A program made the position numbers and the translations under genes. Under the pieces are notes generated by a model. That model did not search any database. It saw only the letters and a program-made list of their open reading frames with translations, and was not told the DNA's origin. DNA of 64,000 bases from Rhopalosiphum padi (lineage: Eukaryota; Arthropoda; Insecta; Hemiptera; Aphididae): contig NC_083599.1 of NCBI RefSeq assembly GCF_020882245.1, forward strand, positions 15,634,865 to 15,698,864, in the 5' to 3' direction. This document shows, piece after piece, positions 1 to 14,700 of the stretch. Position 1 is the stretch's first letter. Every line of letters starts with the position of its first letter.

Positions 1-2638
1 AGTATTTTTGTTATCGCCTTATTGATACTTTTTACAACGCAACACCGTTCTTATTTTGGATAACAAGTAACTAAGTTAAACTCAATTTTACACCTTTTAA
101 AATTTCCTGTTAAATATTAATTTCCTACCCTCACAAAAAAAAAAACAATTCTTCCTAGCTGAAGTCCAATGTACAATATCCAAATTCCAATTAAAAAAGT
201 TTCTGGAATACACTTAATAATTGCAAAAATACTCCACTAACTCACAAAAGCAAATAAATTACATTTTCAAATACACGTTAATTATAATCCAATAGATTCA
301 CTGCTTAGGTTATGAACTTCTTTTGTCTCCATACCTATCCGATCAACTCGCTCTACACGTTAGTTTCATTTGTAAATTGCTGATGGTTAAGCTATAACAA
401 ATAGTAATTATTATGTTTGCACTGCTTCTCCGCACTTTTATTAATATTTTATCGTATTTGAAAAATATTAAAAGTAGTTGGATGTAGAACTAAATGAAAT
501 CAAATCCATACAATACATAAATTATTCACTATTCGTCAGACGAAAAAAAAACAACTTCTGGTTCTTAATGAACTAAACTTATCAACTATGCAATGTATCT
601 GATATTTATGAACGACTATAGATCAACTGTTTGTTCTATTTTAAACTTTTTTCGTTAAACGATCGTTTCTGTCTCTTCCACTGCATATTCCAGTCACTCA
701 TTATACCATTTAAACTACTATAATCTAAAAACTTTTTTTCAATCTAATTTTGAGATCTGAAAAAATAGAGGTTTGATATTATTTGACGTTTTCGATCCAA
801 AACCGTTTGATCTATAACTAAAGAGTCTTTGTATGTATCAAATAAATACATACATAATGGTTTTGTTATTTCTACAATCCAAACCACATAAATCCTCTGT
901 TTAAAGATCTTGAATCTAAAAATATGCTATATAATCCTAAAAACACTGTCCAATCAATAATACATTAGTACTGAATTCTTATATAATATCAAATAAATAG
1001 GTAATAATAAAGTACAAGTGCAAAGTTCAAAGTCCTACGTGTGATTTCAAATCCTCTACGTTTTTTCAAAATGATGCACTGAACCCAAAATTCAAAATAC
1101 TATCGATCAAAAACAACATAAAGGACCCATCGGTAAGCTTCTTCAGTCATTTACACAAAGCAAACGGTACACAACACTTCGAGTTAAATGTCTACTGTAA
1201 TATACTCAGACCAACGAGGTTGTCTCCACGACGTTTTAAATTTTTAAATAAGCACATTTAACTTTACCTATCATTGTAAGTATACCTAATTTAATTTTAA
1301 TTGAAATATTGTAATGTGTAACAAACTGTATAATGCGATGTTATAGCGTTATGGTAGCTATTTGTTGAATTATTGCACCAACAAATAAATAAATAATAAT
1401 AATCATATTTATTTATGGGAATTATAGTATTATTTGTAATAAAAACATTACGCATACATTTTCCACGTAATATTGGTTTATTTTGAACACAGTATCATTT
1501 CATATTGTTTTTTTGTGTTATACTTATTAGAAGAAAATGCTGCTAAAAATTGCTGTTAATCTTGAACAATAAATAACTATGTAAATACAGAGATTTTTAA
1601 TAAAAAAGGACAAGCCGGAAATTAATTGAAGCACCGAAAAATGTCTGATTTTTTAAAAATAAATTTATCGATTACTTTTATTTTACTACGAATTAAAGTA
1701 AAATAAAACAGAAACACGCAAAAATAGCATCATATTTTATATTTATTCATTTTTCCGTGAAATGAATGTATATGTAGATGTATTATTTATATGTGTAAAT
1801 AATATTTAAAAAACTATATTATTATACTTTTATAGTTCATAATACTATTTATGATTATAAAACAAAAAATCGATAAATATTGTAGATCATCTATTGTAAT
1901 GCTATATTTTATTATTTATTATAGTTGTGACTTAAAATGTGTTATTGATGTATTAATTAAATATTAATATTTTGATATTTTTTTTTTAAGTGCTTTGTAA
2001 ATATTGCATTTAAAATACATAAACCTACATGTCTCTGCATACATTTATTAACTATTAATAACCGTTTTTGTATAACTATATATAATATATAATATATGTA
2101 CCCACTGTTTAATTTTATATTTAATAACTGGAAAAAAATGTTAATAGAAAACTACATTTAGATAGATGAACCCGGCGTTTTTAATGCATTTCGAGTACAT
2201 CTTCATTAAAGTTGAGTTTAACAAAGAAAACAACTGGTACTCATCATCATTATTATTCATTAGTTAATAATCCGATTATTTTGTTTATGTTATACGAGTT
2301 GAAAAATTAAAATTAATAATTTTAACTCGTTATATTATTATACTAGAAATCATTACAATTTAGTACATACTATACGCACGTCCTGCATAGCTAATACATT
2401 GTATTAAAACCATGTCAAAATGTAGTGGGATATGTCAATTTTTTTTATACATGTATAATTTTTGTTTATACATATAATTTATTGTGTACATATTATTTAC
2501 TAAAATAATACGTATTTTTGCTCATTAAATGAACAAATATTAATATATACCAAAATATTTACATTTTGCAATAATTTGGGTAAGTTATATATACACTTTC
2601 TTTTTGCCAACAAATGATTCAAAATTGTTTGTACATAC
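1..2638 (-). other. Intron 5 of the CRAL-TRIO gene (partial), no gene seen
   Basis: AT-rich sequence with many homopolymer A/T runs and short TA-type simple repeats. No exon-like open segment with splice signals was found on either strand. A weak AT-rich inverted repeat (CGAGTT...AACTCG, about 2296-2330) is present. Its assignment as intron rests on the open donor of exon 5. Confidence 0.6.
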
Positions 2639-2749
2639 TCGATTTCTCAATTTCTCTTGCATAAATGGTTTGAACATAGCAAACACCATGTTGAATATGT
2701 ACGGTTGATTTACGATGTGCACTTCTTTAAGTCTTGCTGGCATTGAATA
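2639..2749 (-). CDS. Coding exon 5 of the CRAL-TRIO gene, last one inside the window
   Basis: Acceptor tgtgtttcag ends at 2750; donor gtatgt begins at 2638. Encodes YSMPARLKEVHIVNQPYIFN and MVFAMFKPFMQEKLRNR (37 codons, phase 0 at both ends). P-R-K-x-H-x-V-N-x-P-x-x-F and KPF-x-x-x-K-L are the expected continuation of the family profile. The donor shows that at least one more exon follows. I searched positions 1-2638 on the minus strand for the expected HxHG / LP-x-x-x-G-G coding segment and did not find it. Confidence 0.9.
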
Positions 2750-5700
2750 CTGAAACACAATATTTAGTAAATTAGTAAATTATATAATATATTAAGTGAA
2801 AATCGACATTATTTCTACAACTTATATGAGTTAATTCATAATTAATAATTATTAGTGTATGATTACCAATAATAATAATGCGATTTCTGTTAACTATCTT
2901 AGTAAGCATTTAATTAAAAATGATTAATTTTTTTATTATTCGGACCCAATTTGTTAGAATTATGAAGAATAAAAATCGTTTTAAAAATTGTTAAACAAAA
3001 ATTATTGGTATTTACTTTTATATTTCACCTTAGTAAAGGTCAATAATTGAATGATAAAAATATTGAGTACAAACAACCAATTGCATTATGTTTATTTTGT
3101 ACTTTTCTTAGTATTTAAAAAAAATAAATATTTAACAATTTAGTTTAGATTAGTTTTTAAATTATTTTTTTTTCACTAAACTGTATATCTACAGTACTCA
3201 AGAAACCTATGTAGCTTATAAACACACGTACAAAATTTATATATATATAAATATATAATTTTTTAACTTATAATATAAAATCCATGTTATATATAACATA
3301 TTAAAAATGTATATTACTACAAAATCATTTTTCTAAATAGTTTGGGGTATACTCGTAATTATTAATACATTTGCAGAATATAATTTAAACTATATTGGTA
3401 GGTAAATTGAAATCATAGTTATCAAATTTAATAATGTTTATTATTATTATTATTTTTTTTTTTCTTGTACTGCCTTTGAATGCATTTTATTTAGAATTTT
3501 ATCGTAATTACAAAAAATAAATTATACTGCCATTTTTTTTTAAACTTTAATCGATAAATTATATATTTTATTATCACGAACAACAATATTCTAGAATAAA
3601 ATGTTATTACTTAAATATTATAATCTCGATTAGGATTTTCGTTAATAATATAATACAATGTATCATTATGATAGGATAATCATTTTCTCAATTTATTATT
3701 ATTAAATATAAGCCCTATAATTATAATTCACAGTAATTGTACTGATAAACATGTGTTATTTTTATATTTAGCTTTTGCATAATTAACAATATATTATATT
3801 ATACGGATTATATCCTTCAGCATGACTCTCAAATGAATAAATAATGTTATGGTGGTGAGAAAATTTGTTCGAGTTTTTTTCGTTCATTGCTTTGCATAAT
3901 GAAATGGGACCATTAGATTTTATAGTCTTATTAGATTACATTACGAAATAAAAGAACTAAAACAATTTATACAGTTTTATTTTTAATTGCTTCGTTATTT
4001 TACCCAAAAAGAATCAGAAGTTTTTATGCTTATGGTTATGATTGGTAAGTATAAATGTATCGTGTTGGAAACTTGACGTGGTTCTACTAATATTTTTAAA
4101 TTTTTATCACTACATTGTATTATGTTTTATGTACAAACAGCTTAAATCTTGCAAACATTTTAATTTAGCGAGTTTTGTGGTATTTAATTAATCGAATTCT
4201 TCAATATCACTAACACAGTTTACATAGGTATTTACCTCTTATAGTATTATATACTTATAAATTTAAGTTATAATGAGTAGAGTAGTGTGGTTAATAAAGT
4301 GTTCGAAACTTTATCTCAACAAGTTTCCCTGAAAAGTGGACAAAAAAATAAAACCATTGACACGTCACGACGACATATTCATTAAATAATAATACGGGTT
4401 TTTGATTATTATTATATATTATAAAAAATAACAAGCATCAATCACTATTTGTTTACAACATTGCAGTTAGTTATAAGTTAATAATCCAAATAATTATTAA
4501 TATACTATTTAAATATAAAGGTAATTTTATATAAAAATTTATAATAATTCTTAAATAATATTTAATTTTAAATTGAATGTGTTTATTTTGTATACATTTA
4601 TATAAAAAAAAAAAAACTTTAAGTTATGAGAAACGATAAATGTATGGGTTTCAACCAAAATAATTTCAGTACCAAAATTAACATTTTGCAAATAATTACG
4701 ATCAACATACTATTAGAAAACGGATTAAATTATATTAAAATTAATTTGTAACGCACTAACGTATAATAACAATCACGGGCGCTCAGTTGTGCAACGAGAT
4801 GGGAATTAAACTATATAGTCCTTACTTGTATCCAGTCCAAAACCATTTTAGCGAAGTTTGGTGTGAATTGCCACACATGATTCACAGTTAGACCAGCAAA
4901 GTCTACCAATAGCACAGTGCCTGACACTTGAGTTCTAGGCTCGAGAATGGCCGCTTCTATCACCAGCTCAACGCCGCGAAAGATCTCTGTCAGTGAGCAA
5001 TTTTTAATTTTCCACCTCTCTATAGAAATATAAAAAAGATCCAAAATAAATTCATTTCAGATAAAAAAAATCTTATTAGATTGAGTAACATAACATATCA
5101 CGGTAAACAAATAGAATAAGTAAAATACCTACTTAGTTAATTTAAATGCATTCACTGCTGTCGGAAAATACAAAATAAAATTTTAGCAACACTAATCTGC
5201 ATACTACATGCTTTTTTTTAACTATGTTTTTTATATGAATTCCTTATATAAATTAATACCATAATTTGTCATATCAACACAATTTTGACAAAAAAACAAA
5301 TAAATAAAGCTAATTTACTACACAAGATTTATGAATATTTAATGGCAAAACAGCATGTAATATTATGTTCTTAAGTAATATATCTATTATTCTTTATATT
5401 TAAATAATACACGAATATAATTTCTACTTAAGTTTAATAATTGATTTAATTATTAACTATTGTATTTTAATAAAAGTTATCAAAATTTATTAGTTACATT
5501 TAATTTATTATTGCTTACAGATACATTTGATAAATTAATTTTAAACTCCAAAATTGTTTTATAATTATTTATTAAATTAAAAATGTAAATACAGCTCATC
5601 CGTGAAATAAAATTGGCGTGAGTAACTGGACAATTACAGACTAGTTCAGAGACTGAAACCGCAATTAGACATGCATTTATTGTTTTTAATTTTTGATTTA

Positions 5701-8700
5701 AAATACTGAAATATCGAACACAGTGAACTATCTAGTCTGAGTCACGGCCTTTAGGGACACATAACTCTGTCACTTCAGCATACATATTTATTTGCATTTA
5801 TACGTTTTAATTTATGTGTCATTGGTCATTGGTGAATAATTTTACTTCCCAGTAAGGTTCAAAATATATTTCTAAAACAAATATAATAAAATAATTATAA
5901 ATAATAGACGTACGTCCACATTCTGTGATTAATATTCGTCTTCCATGTTGATCACGTGATGGTAAGACTGTAAGAATATTTTGCTCAAAGACGTTTTTTT
6001 CTAAGCTCGGTATCAGGTCATTGCAATATTTTGGATTTTTCTGTCGTAATTTGTACAAAAATTTCACCTATAAAATAAATTGGGATTTTAGTTTTATTAA
6101 AATCACACATTTACAAATAAAATAATAAATTTCAGTATATAAAGTGATTTTAACAATGATTTACAATCAATAAACATTATTACCAGTTAAAATTGATACC
6201 TAGTGTATACCTAAACATAAAGTGAAAATAAATTGTACAATAATATTATATTGAATGTCCTTCAAATTGAACTATATAAAATGGTGTCTTCGTCGTTGTT
6301 TTACATGATTTCAAGAAAAACTCACTTAATTAGTTTTTAAAATCATGCCATATTATTTTAAAAAAGTACTTAATAAAACTCGTTGAAGGAAACACAATTT
6401 AATATATTCAAACAGGAAAATCCAATCCATTAGTTAATTATGTTTGGTCCTGTGTATATAGTATATACTAGTATAATGCATAATAATATTTTTGTATACA
6501 ATGTCGGTAGGTACACGCAAATTAAATAAACTAACTCTTTTGAATGCACTCTCTGGGTAGAATTTGCAAACTCTCAAGAAAGCCAACAAATACAGTTCTG
6601 TAGATTCGTCAGTGGGAAGGTAAAGTTTTTTCTCTTCTGAAACACAAAAACAGAAACAAAAATTATAACAAACATAATACCTATTAGAAACGCGAAAAAA
6701 ATGTCTAAACTAAAACTTTTTATGGATTTTAAGACAAGTGCTAAGACTCTGAACGTTTAAGGCTCAGATAAATGTGTAGCATCATCGTGACATCATATTA
6801 TATAGTGCGCGATTTCGTTAATAACTGCAATAACTGTTAAGTGCGTTATATAATATTGTGTGGCATGTAAAGCAGTCCAGACACCAACGATAATATTATA
6901 TTATATAATTATATACTCATAGAAATGTCTATACATTTTATTACGACCTATGCAATACGCACGGTACGAACATTTTCCATGCGATCGTAACACGATTTAT
7001 TTGTTTATATTCGTAATTCATTGTATTTATTTACTCATTCATTGTACTGTAACAAATCAGCACTCTGTGCTTGTGTGTAAGACTCCTCTATTCATAACTG
7101 GGGAAAAAAATAAAGCTTACAAGTTACAATACACACACGTATAGCGGTGTTTTCCCGTATTTTATGTGAGCATTTTTATGAAGAGAGCACATTATACGAC
7201 CAAAAGAATTGTAAAATATATTGTTGTTAAAAATATACGTGACCTATAGTAGTGTATTGTATTCAATTGTGAATTTAATTTATTTTTAATAATAATAATT
7301 TAATACGTATAATACGTTGATACACATTTTTTTTAAATGGTTAAGAAATACAATTTTAGATGTTTCAGACAAAAAATCATTTTATATGAGCATAATAACC
7401 ATAAAAAATAGTAGTAGAAAAATGTTTACTTAAAAATATTTATGTGCATAGGTTAGTACATATAGGTATGTACATTTACTAAAAATGGACGAGAAAAATG
7501 TAATTTAAAATTAAATAAATACTTTAGAAAATTAATAATAGGAGTATATACTATAAACTATCAAATATTTAAAAATATATTTTAGTTGGTCGCTATACGA
7601 ACGTAACGCAATTAAAAAAAAAGTTATTTGTTTCACTGTTTAAAACGTTTATGTGCTGATATTTTTTTGTTTCAAAATTATTAAAAAGTATGCCAATTAA
7701 TAAGCGCTAGTATATTTTATTTAGTGAAACATTACGAATCATAATGACCTAAATTACAAGTTTTTGATTAAATTTGTTTCAATAGTGTTTTCCTGTGTCG
7801 AAACATTAAGACATTAAAATTACTGATAATTATCATAAACAAATGAACAATAATAATGGTCAAATAATTTTACAAATTACAATGTACATTTTTTGAACAA
7901 TTTTTTTTTTTTGTAGAACAAAAAATCATTTCTATTGATTTCTGTCTCTTTTTAATTGAAAACTGATAGCTTTAAGTTTCATCCCAAATCGTATTAATAT
8001 ATAAAATAACATAAAAAAAAAATATGAAATAACATATTTATTCGTTTGAAACACATTTTGTGTAGACATTTACTGACAACTAGTAATACTAGTTGGTGAA
8101 TATATTATTGATCTCAGTTATTACTTATTGCAATACAATATTTATTTGCTATAAGTATATTTGTTAAATGTAACATTTTAAAACATCTATGTATTTTTTT
8201 AGCCAGAATGTTATACACACCACACACTCTTTGAATTGTTAATGAATGTTTATTTTACTGCAGTGTAATAAATATCGATAAAATAATATCAACCGTAAAT
8301 CTGTATTTAAATCTCGGAAATCACAGGAAACGTATTAATTCTAACGTAAATCTGCAGAAATAATTGATCATGTAAAATAAAATGCACAGAAATATCTAAT
8401 AAATATCAAATATTGATTCAATAAATACGCCAACCAAAGATAGGAAATATTTCTTCACGTTATCAGAAAACTAAATTTGTTACTACGAATGTCTGTATTT
8501 TATTTTATTTTTATTTTTAATAATAATATCATTCCCATTCCATTGTGACGACGATAGATTTTCCATTTTATAAACATCTAAAATATAGACTTGCGCGTTC
8601 TTTAAAATAACCTCCTCGAAGTCGTTTAATAGGCTATAAAGGAAATACATATTTGAGATGTATGGCGTACCGAACTGGTAATAAAATCAGCAGTGCAATT

Positions 8701-11700
8701 TTAATGCAACATTATGTCAGAACTCACGAATGTTCATTAAAAGTTAACGACATGTTGTTAAACGGCCGAACCATCAAAAAATAGTTTTGGCACCATTGAA
8801 AACTATTTCATGGAATATGTACGTGTGAAAATCTGATGATAAATTCAATTTACGAGTTAATAATGAGTATATCAGTGTCTCGAGAGGAGATACTTTTGAA
8901 ACATACTGGCCTTAATGTGCACGGAAAAAGAGATATATTTTGTACGATATAAAATTTAACATTCCCTAAGTATGCAACTTATGCACAGTGTTGCATGTTT
9001 ATTATATTGCACTTGTATGTAATATGTATAAAAATATTAACATAAATAAATACATATTTTATTGATTAGTAAATTGTAACATATTATGGCCTATAAAATA
9101 AAATGAATAAAAATAACCACTTAAATACAGTAGAAAAGATTACAACAATAATTTAGTCTCAAAGAGTATAAACATATAATATATATATACACACTAATTG
9201 CGAAGATGAATTAAAATAAAATAAAACCATTTTATTATTTAAAAACATTTTTCTTTTTTAATAATAATTAATGTTGAACATAATAATGTGTAATAATTTC
9301 ACTTTTCTACTACAGTTGAAGTTTTTAATTTTAAAGAGAAATTTTTTGAAAACCAATTTCAGTGAAGTTGACTACTTGATTAAACATAATATGTCATTTA
9401 AAAATGTAGATTACATTCTCGAAATAATTAGAGTATTTAAAGCACTTCCTGAATGTATAAAAAAAAAACATTATTGTATAAAGCCAATACCCTTTAGTAT
9501 ACAACTAATATTTAAAATCTTAAATGAAACAGCTGATGTTTTGTTTCTTATGCGAGTAGGTTAGGTTAAAACTAAAATTAAATGCTATCGGTTGAAATTA
9601 ATTTAGTAAGACTATGTTGATGTTATTCAAACAACAAGTATCTTATTTTACGAGTATACTGGCAGCGTTTACAATTTTTGATTTTCTTACTCTTAAATAA
9701 GTCAAAATTATAATTTGTAAGCCGTGAATCATATTCCTGGAATTAAACTTTAGGCGTTTTACTTCCGAGACAGATTCTTCGGCAGCGCTCCCGTTCGCGT
9801 GCATGATGTGTTGTATAATATTTTTCTTCTATAGTTTCGGTCGGAATAAAGGCGTGTAGAGACCAATACACTCGTTGTCAAACACACGCGGTAACAATAA
9901 TTACTATACCGAGTAGAATTTTAATATTTAGTATTACATTTTTTACGGGGTGACAAGGGATTAAAGACTTTTGACATATTTGACGGCATTCAACGCCAGG
10001 CCACGACCTGGTGTTCTATAAACCATAATGTACCTCTACGCGTACTTTCATACATTTTATACATGCATGCAATGTGTATTATTATTATTATTATGTTTAC
10101 ATACACATAGTTTAATAGACTACTCTATATCAACTATAGAGGATAATAAAATTAAAACGTTTAGTAAAAAAATAATAATAATAATAATAATAAATAAATA
10201 AAACTACTTCTGCCAATATACTGCAACTACTGTTAGATTACGTTTTGTAACTGCGGCACAAGTGGGTCGACCGATAACCTGCAGATTGCTTCGGTAACGA
10301 CACCGTAACCTAATTAGCGTTTGCTAGAGAGAAAAATACTTTTGTTGATATAATACGTACATTATCAGTAAACCGGTCAATAAACTCCATAGTCGTCATT
10401 ATATTATATTTGTTTGATCTTCGAATTTGGATTGATTGGCAAACTTGTTTCTCTTATTTTATTTTATTGTAATTGGCAGTAATTTAATTGAAAAATAGAT
10501 ATCATTAGCGTTGTACACGTCGTTTGACTTTTACAAATTGTAAATCTCAGACTCTGTACAGAGAGATTTAAGTATAGGGCTTCGATTGGTTAAAAGCAAG
10601 CAACCAAACCGATTCCAAAATAAATTTACTAACGTTTACTTTTATATTGTTTATTCCTAATACGACTACGTTTTTGAATGCTACTCCTTCATACCAGTTA
10701 TGCTCAGTCCGCGGTGAAATTCATAAATTTGCAGGTCTGTAATACATTCCAAGTTAAAATAGATTTATAATATATAATATATATATATTTATTTATTAAA
10801 TTAAAATTTAATTGTATTTACAAACAGAGAAGATTTATCATTCAACCGATTTGAGTTTGAATTTTCGCGGGCCTTAAAATTGACTCAGGATTGACTGAAT
10901 AATTCGTTAACTTTGTTTTATATTACTATAGGTTTTTGTGTTTTATGAAGAAAAATATAATACTGTTCATACCGTATTTTTGTATAGTTTCATAAATAAT
11001 TATAAATCTACGAAAATAGCATAAGCAATTTGTAGACAACTTTATTTTTCGCCGTTATATCATTTTTGTATGTCTTTTTATAATAGAAGATCGTACGAAG
11101 ATATAGTATTACTTATGTGACACGTCAATCAACAAGAATTGGGCACCAGTGGATCACTGCCATCTTAACTTAAATCAAAATATACAAATTTGAAACGGCT
11201 GTTTAAATATAATTTATTCGAATACAGTGTTTTATGGTATAACGATATAAATAATAAATATAATGAAAAAAAAATGTATTAAGAAAACAATTAGGAACTT
11301 ATATGAGTGTAGAGGTAAACGTTTTTTTTTTTTTTGGTAATGCAAAAAATAGATATGAAATACTTACTTAACATTAAAAAAAATCTAATTCGATACAGTT
11401 TTATATAAAAAATAACATTGGCGTAATTATATAGGGGAGACACTTAGTCTCTTAAGAAACTTTTCAAACCTTTCAAAAAAAAAAAAAAATGAACTAAATA
11501 ACGTAATTATACAAGTTATATAAATTCTAAAACACTTGCCACAGTTTAACCTTCCCGTAAAAGGTTTTTGACTTATTTAATGTTACTTGATTTAATAGAA
11601 CTCGAAGGGCGTATCTTTTCGTGACATACTTCTTCTAAAACAATTACCGAACCTTAAATACTCATTATGTTTTATATCAAATTTTACACCAGAAAATAAC

Positions 11701-14700
11701 ATTATGCAACTATGAAATGTTAAATATATTAATATTATATTAAACACGAGAGAACGATGAAATCACGTATAATTTATTGATTAATATAATAATAATTTAC
11801 TTAAAATATTGTGACAAAAACATTTTTACTCAACGTTATAAATATATATTGATTTGATGAAGGATTTGCTGCAATTATTAAAGTTACTAAAATATTAAAT
11901 TTGATCACTTTAAGTTTTACACCTTATGACATATTCCGCTGTACTTTTTAGTAAATTATAATTTTAAATGTTTATATGGGATAAGTATGCGTACAAATCG
12001 GTATACGCAATCAGTGTTAGATAGGTGCATTAATTAAAAAACACCTATGCGATATCGTTTTATAATTATTATTATTGTAATATCGCATTTACCATTAATA
12101 CATTATATATATTTACGCGTATAAATATACTTCATCAATCATTATAAATCCTAATTAATATTGTTCTGTTTCTGTAAACAAGTATCATTTTATTTTAATA
12201 ATACAGATGATCATGCGTTAATGGTGATATTAGTGTATTCTATACTCTAGACATAATAAATAGAGTACGCAATATAGTCGTGGTATTATGAATATTATAA
12301 TTAGAAATAGAAGACAACTTTCCGATAATGTGCTTAATGTAAGCGAAAATAAGCATTTACGATCAAAGGTGACAACTAATAAGGAAAATATTTAATTATA
12401 CCGAGTCTGATCAAAATTTTCAAATGACTATAGTGACATAGGTAGGTATTGAAATTAATTAAGTGTTAGGTGATATTTTGAGGTACAAACAATATCCATT
12501 AAAATAAATGAGAATGTAATACGTTTAACGATATATTTTATTATATTTTGCATGTTTTGTTTTGGATAAAATAAAAGAACGATATGATAATAACGATATA
12601 TTAAGACAGTAAAATGAGTACGATACATTTTGGTAAATATTCAAAATGCCATATTGTTTACGAGTGAGGGATCAATATACCAAAGTTTAATTTAAAGTTT
12701 CAAAGCTAATTACATCCACGTAGAACATTCCACTGAATTTGACTAAAGATTTAATATTAAATAACTTTCTTTTAACGTGATTGGTATTAATTTTGCAGTA
12801 TATATAATGGATAGTAAAATAATGTTGTATTAAAATCTAAATAATACAATCGTATGTTTGTTGTTAATATTTTTTTAATACACGTAGTGTGCACACGATT
12901 AAATACATTTTTTTATCATAAAAATAAATTATTAACTAAGTAGTGGGATAAATCTTACAACACTATTTTTTATTTATGACCATTAGCCGTCACAAAAAAT
13001 TTTGAATATCTAATAAATAACGCTGCACATTAACTTCATAGATATGACTGTGTATTAGGCTATCACCTGTTGTCTTATTTTTGAACATTTATCTATTTAT
13101 TAGTTTATAATTTTAAATATTTCCAATTGCATAAAAATAAACTCAGCAAATAAATTCTGCTGATAAACTTTTAAACTATACTTTATGGACTGGCGTTACG
13201 AAATATATTTGGCAATAATCCATATTATTCTATTCCCTGTAAAAAAAAAAGCAGTATTTATATCTATATAAGTGATTTTTACTGAAATTATAACCATAAT
13301 AAACTTTATGTCAAAATATTTTTAAAAAAAATAGTCGGTGTAAATACTTTATATACACACTTTCTAAACTTTTAATAGTAGTTAATTTAGTTACTCGTAT
13401 AATCCAGCTTTATATTTAATTGAAGACATCAATTAGTTCAAAGTCAACTTATTTTAGTGCTTAAATAAATTATAAATTTACAATTATACCACATTTTCCG
13501 AGAAATCTATATAAAATATATCAATAACACAACTTTTATTTTTAAGAAAAATTTTAAAATTAACATTTCACATTATAATAATAATATTTATTATATATAT
13601 TAATGTAAAAACGTAAAAATGTTTAAAAACAAAATTCAATATTTACATTTCAAATTAAATGAAATGTTAGGTATATGAAATATCAACTATACAGGTATAC
13701 GCAAAAATAATAATTGAAAAACTTCAATTAATATTGTAAACAATTTTAAAAATAAGTACCTATAATATAAAATTATGATTTAATAACCATTTTTTTAAAT
13801 ATAGTTAAATTTTTAACGCCTTATTCATAATTATTAGTTACCTTGGCGCAGTAATACAAACATGTTTGATTATAGGTATTTCGAATTATAAAGGATACAT
13901 CATTGGAATCTTGAATAGATACTTGGTATTGACCTTAACCTCAGATCATTCTCGTAAACGTATTTTAGAAACCATAATCTCTGTAAATCCTGGTTCAATC
14001 TGACATTGCACATAGCATTGAACTTTTGACCACGACTCTACAGATTCTTTGCCGAAAATTACAATATAAGTACCTATCTGATTTATTGACTATTTTGTCT
14101 AAATGGATTTTAACCAATTTTTAGTAAACAAGAAAAAACTATTGTCCGTCACTATAAGTTTAAGAAAAACTGTTTAACGAGTATATAAAACGTTCAGAGT
14201 TTCAAAAAATATAAAAAAAATTGCACGGTTTACCTAACATTATATATTATCGTGATCATTCAGAATTAGTGACATAGTACATAAGGAAAACTTACGTAAC
14301 TCCGTGAAGTTTTTGCATTGCACATTCAGTTTGTATGACAAATAAGCACAAATCGAGTATTATTTATGTATTAATGTTGTAATTAGACTAATGTACGTGG
14401 AAACTAAGAGGTATGAGTCAAATAAAATTGTGATGTAGTTATGATAAAATATAGATAGACATAATCTGATAATAAGAACTTTAAAAAGTATGCGAGTTCG
14501 CTATAATGTATAGGTTATTTTTATTTATTTGATTCCTAATCCTTAACACTTCATAAAATTAATTGGTAATATGTTTAACTTTAAATTGCATTTTGAGAAT
14601 TAAATTTTTATTGAAATTTAGGTGAGACAATTTTTATAATTCTGATCATAAGAAATATGATCAAAATATTAATTTAAATCATTAAACAAAATCAATTTTT

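Noticed and set aside
2160..2235. Possible sixth coding exon on the minus strand (moderately GC segment with CCCGGCG)
   Set aside because: Its translation lacks the HxHG and LP-x-x-x-GG features expected after exon 5, and no good acceptor precedes it.
5819..6067. Reading exon 3 as an 82-codon stand-alone gene
   Set aside because: The part beyond 5914 is intron: a GT donor and phase match to the next exon show that the family profile continues in 4826-5019.
9271..9564. 97-codon plus-strand frame with a possible upstream acceptor
   Set aside because: Amino-acid content is what AT-rich random DNA gives (Ile, Lys, Leu, Phe, Asn), and a frame of this length is expected a few times by chance in the window.
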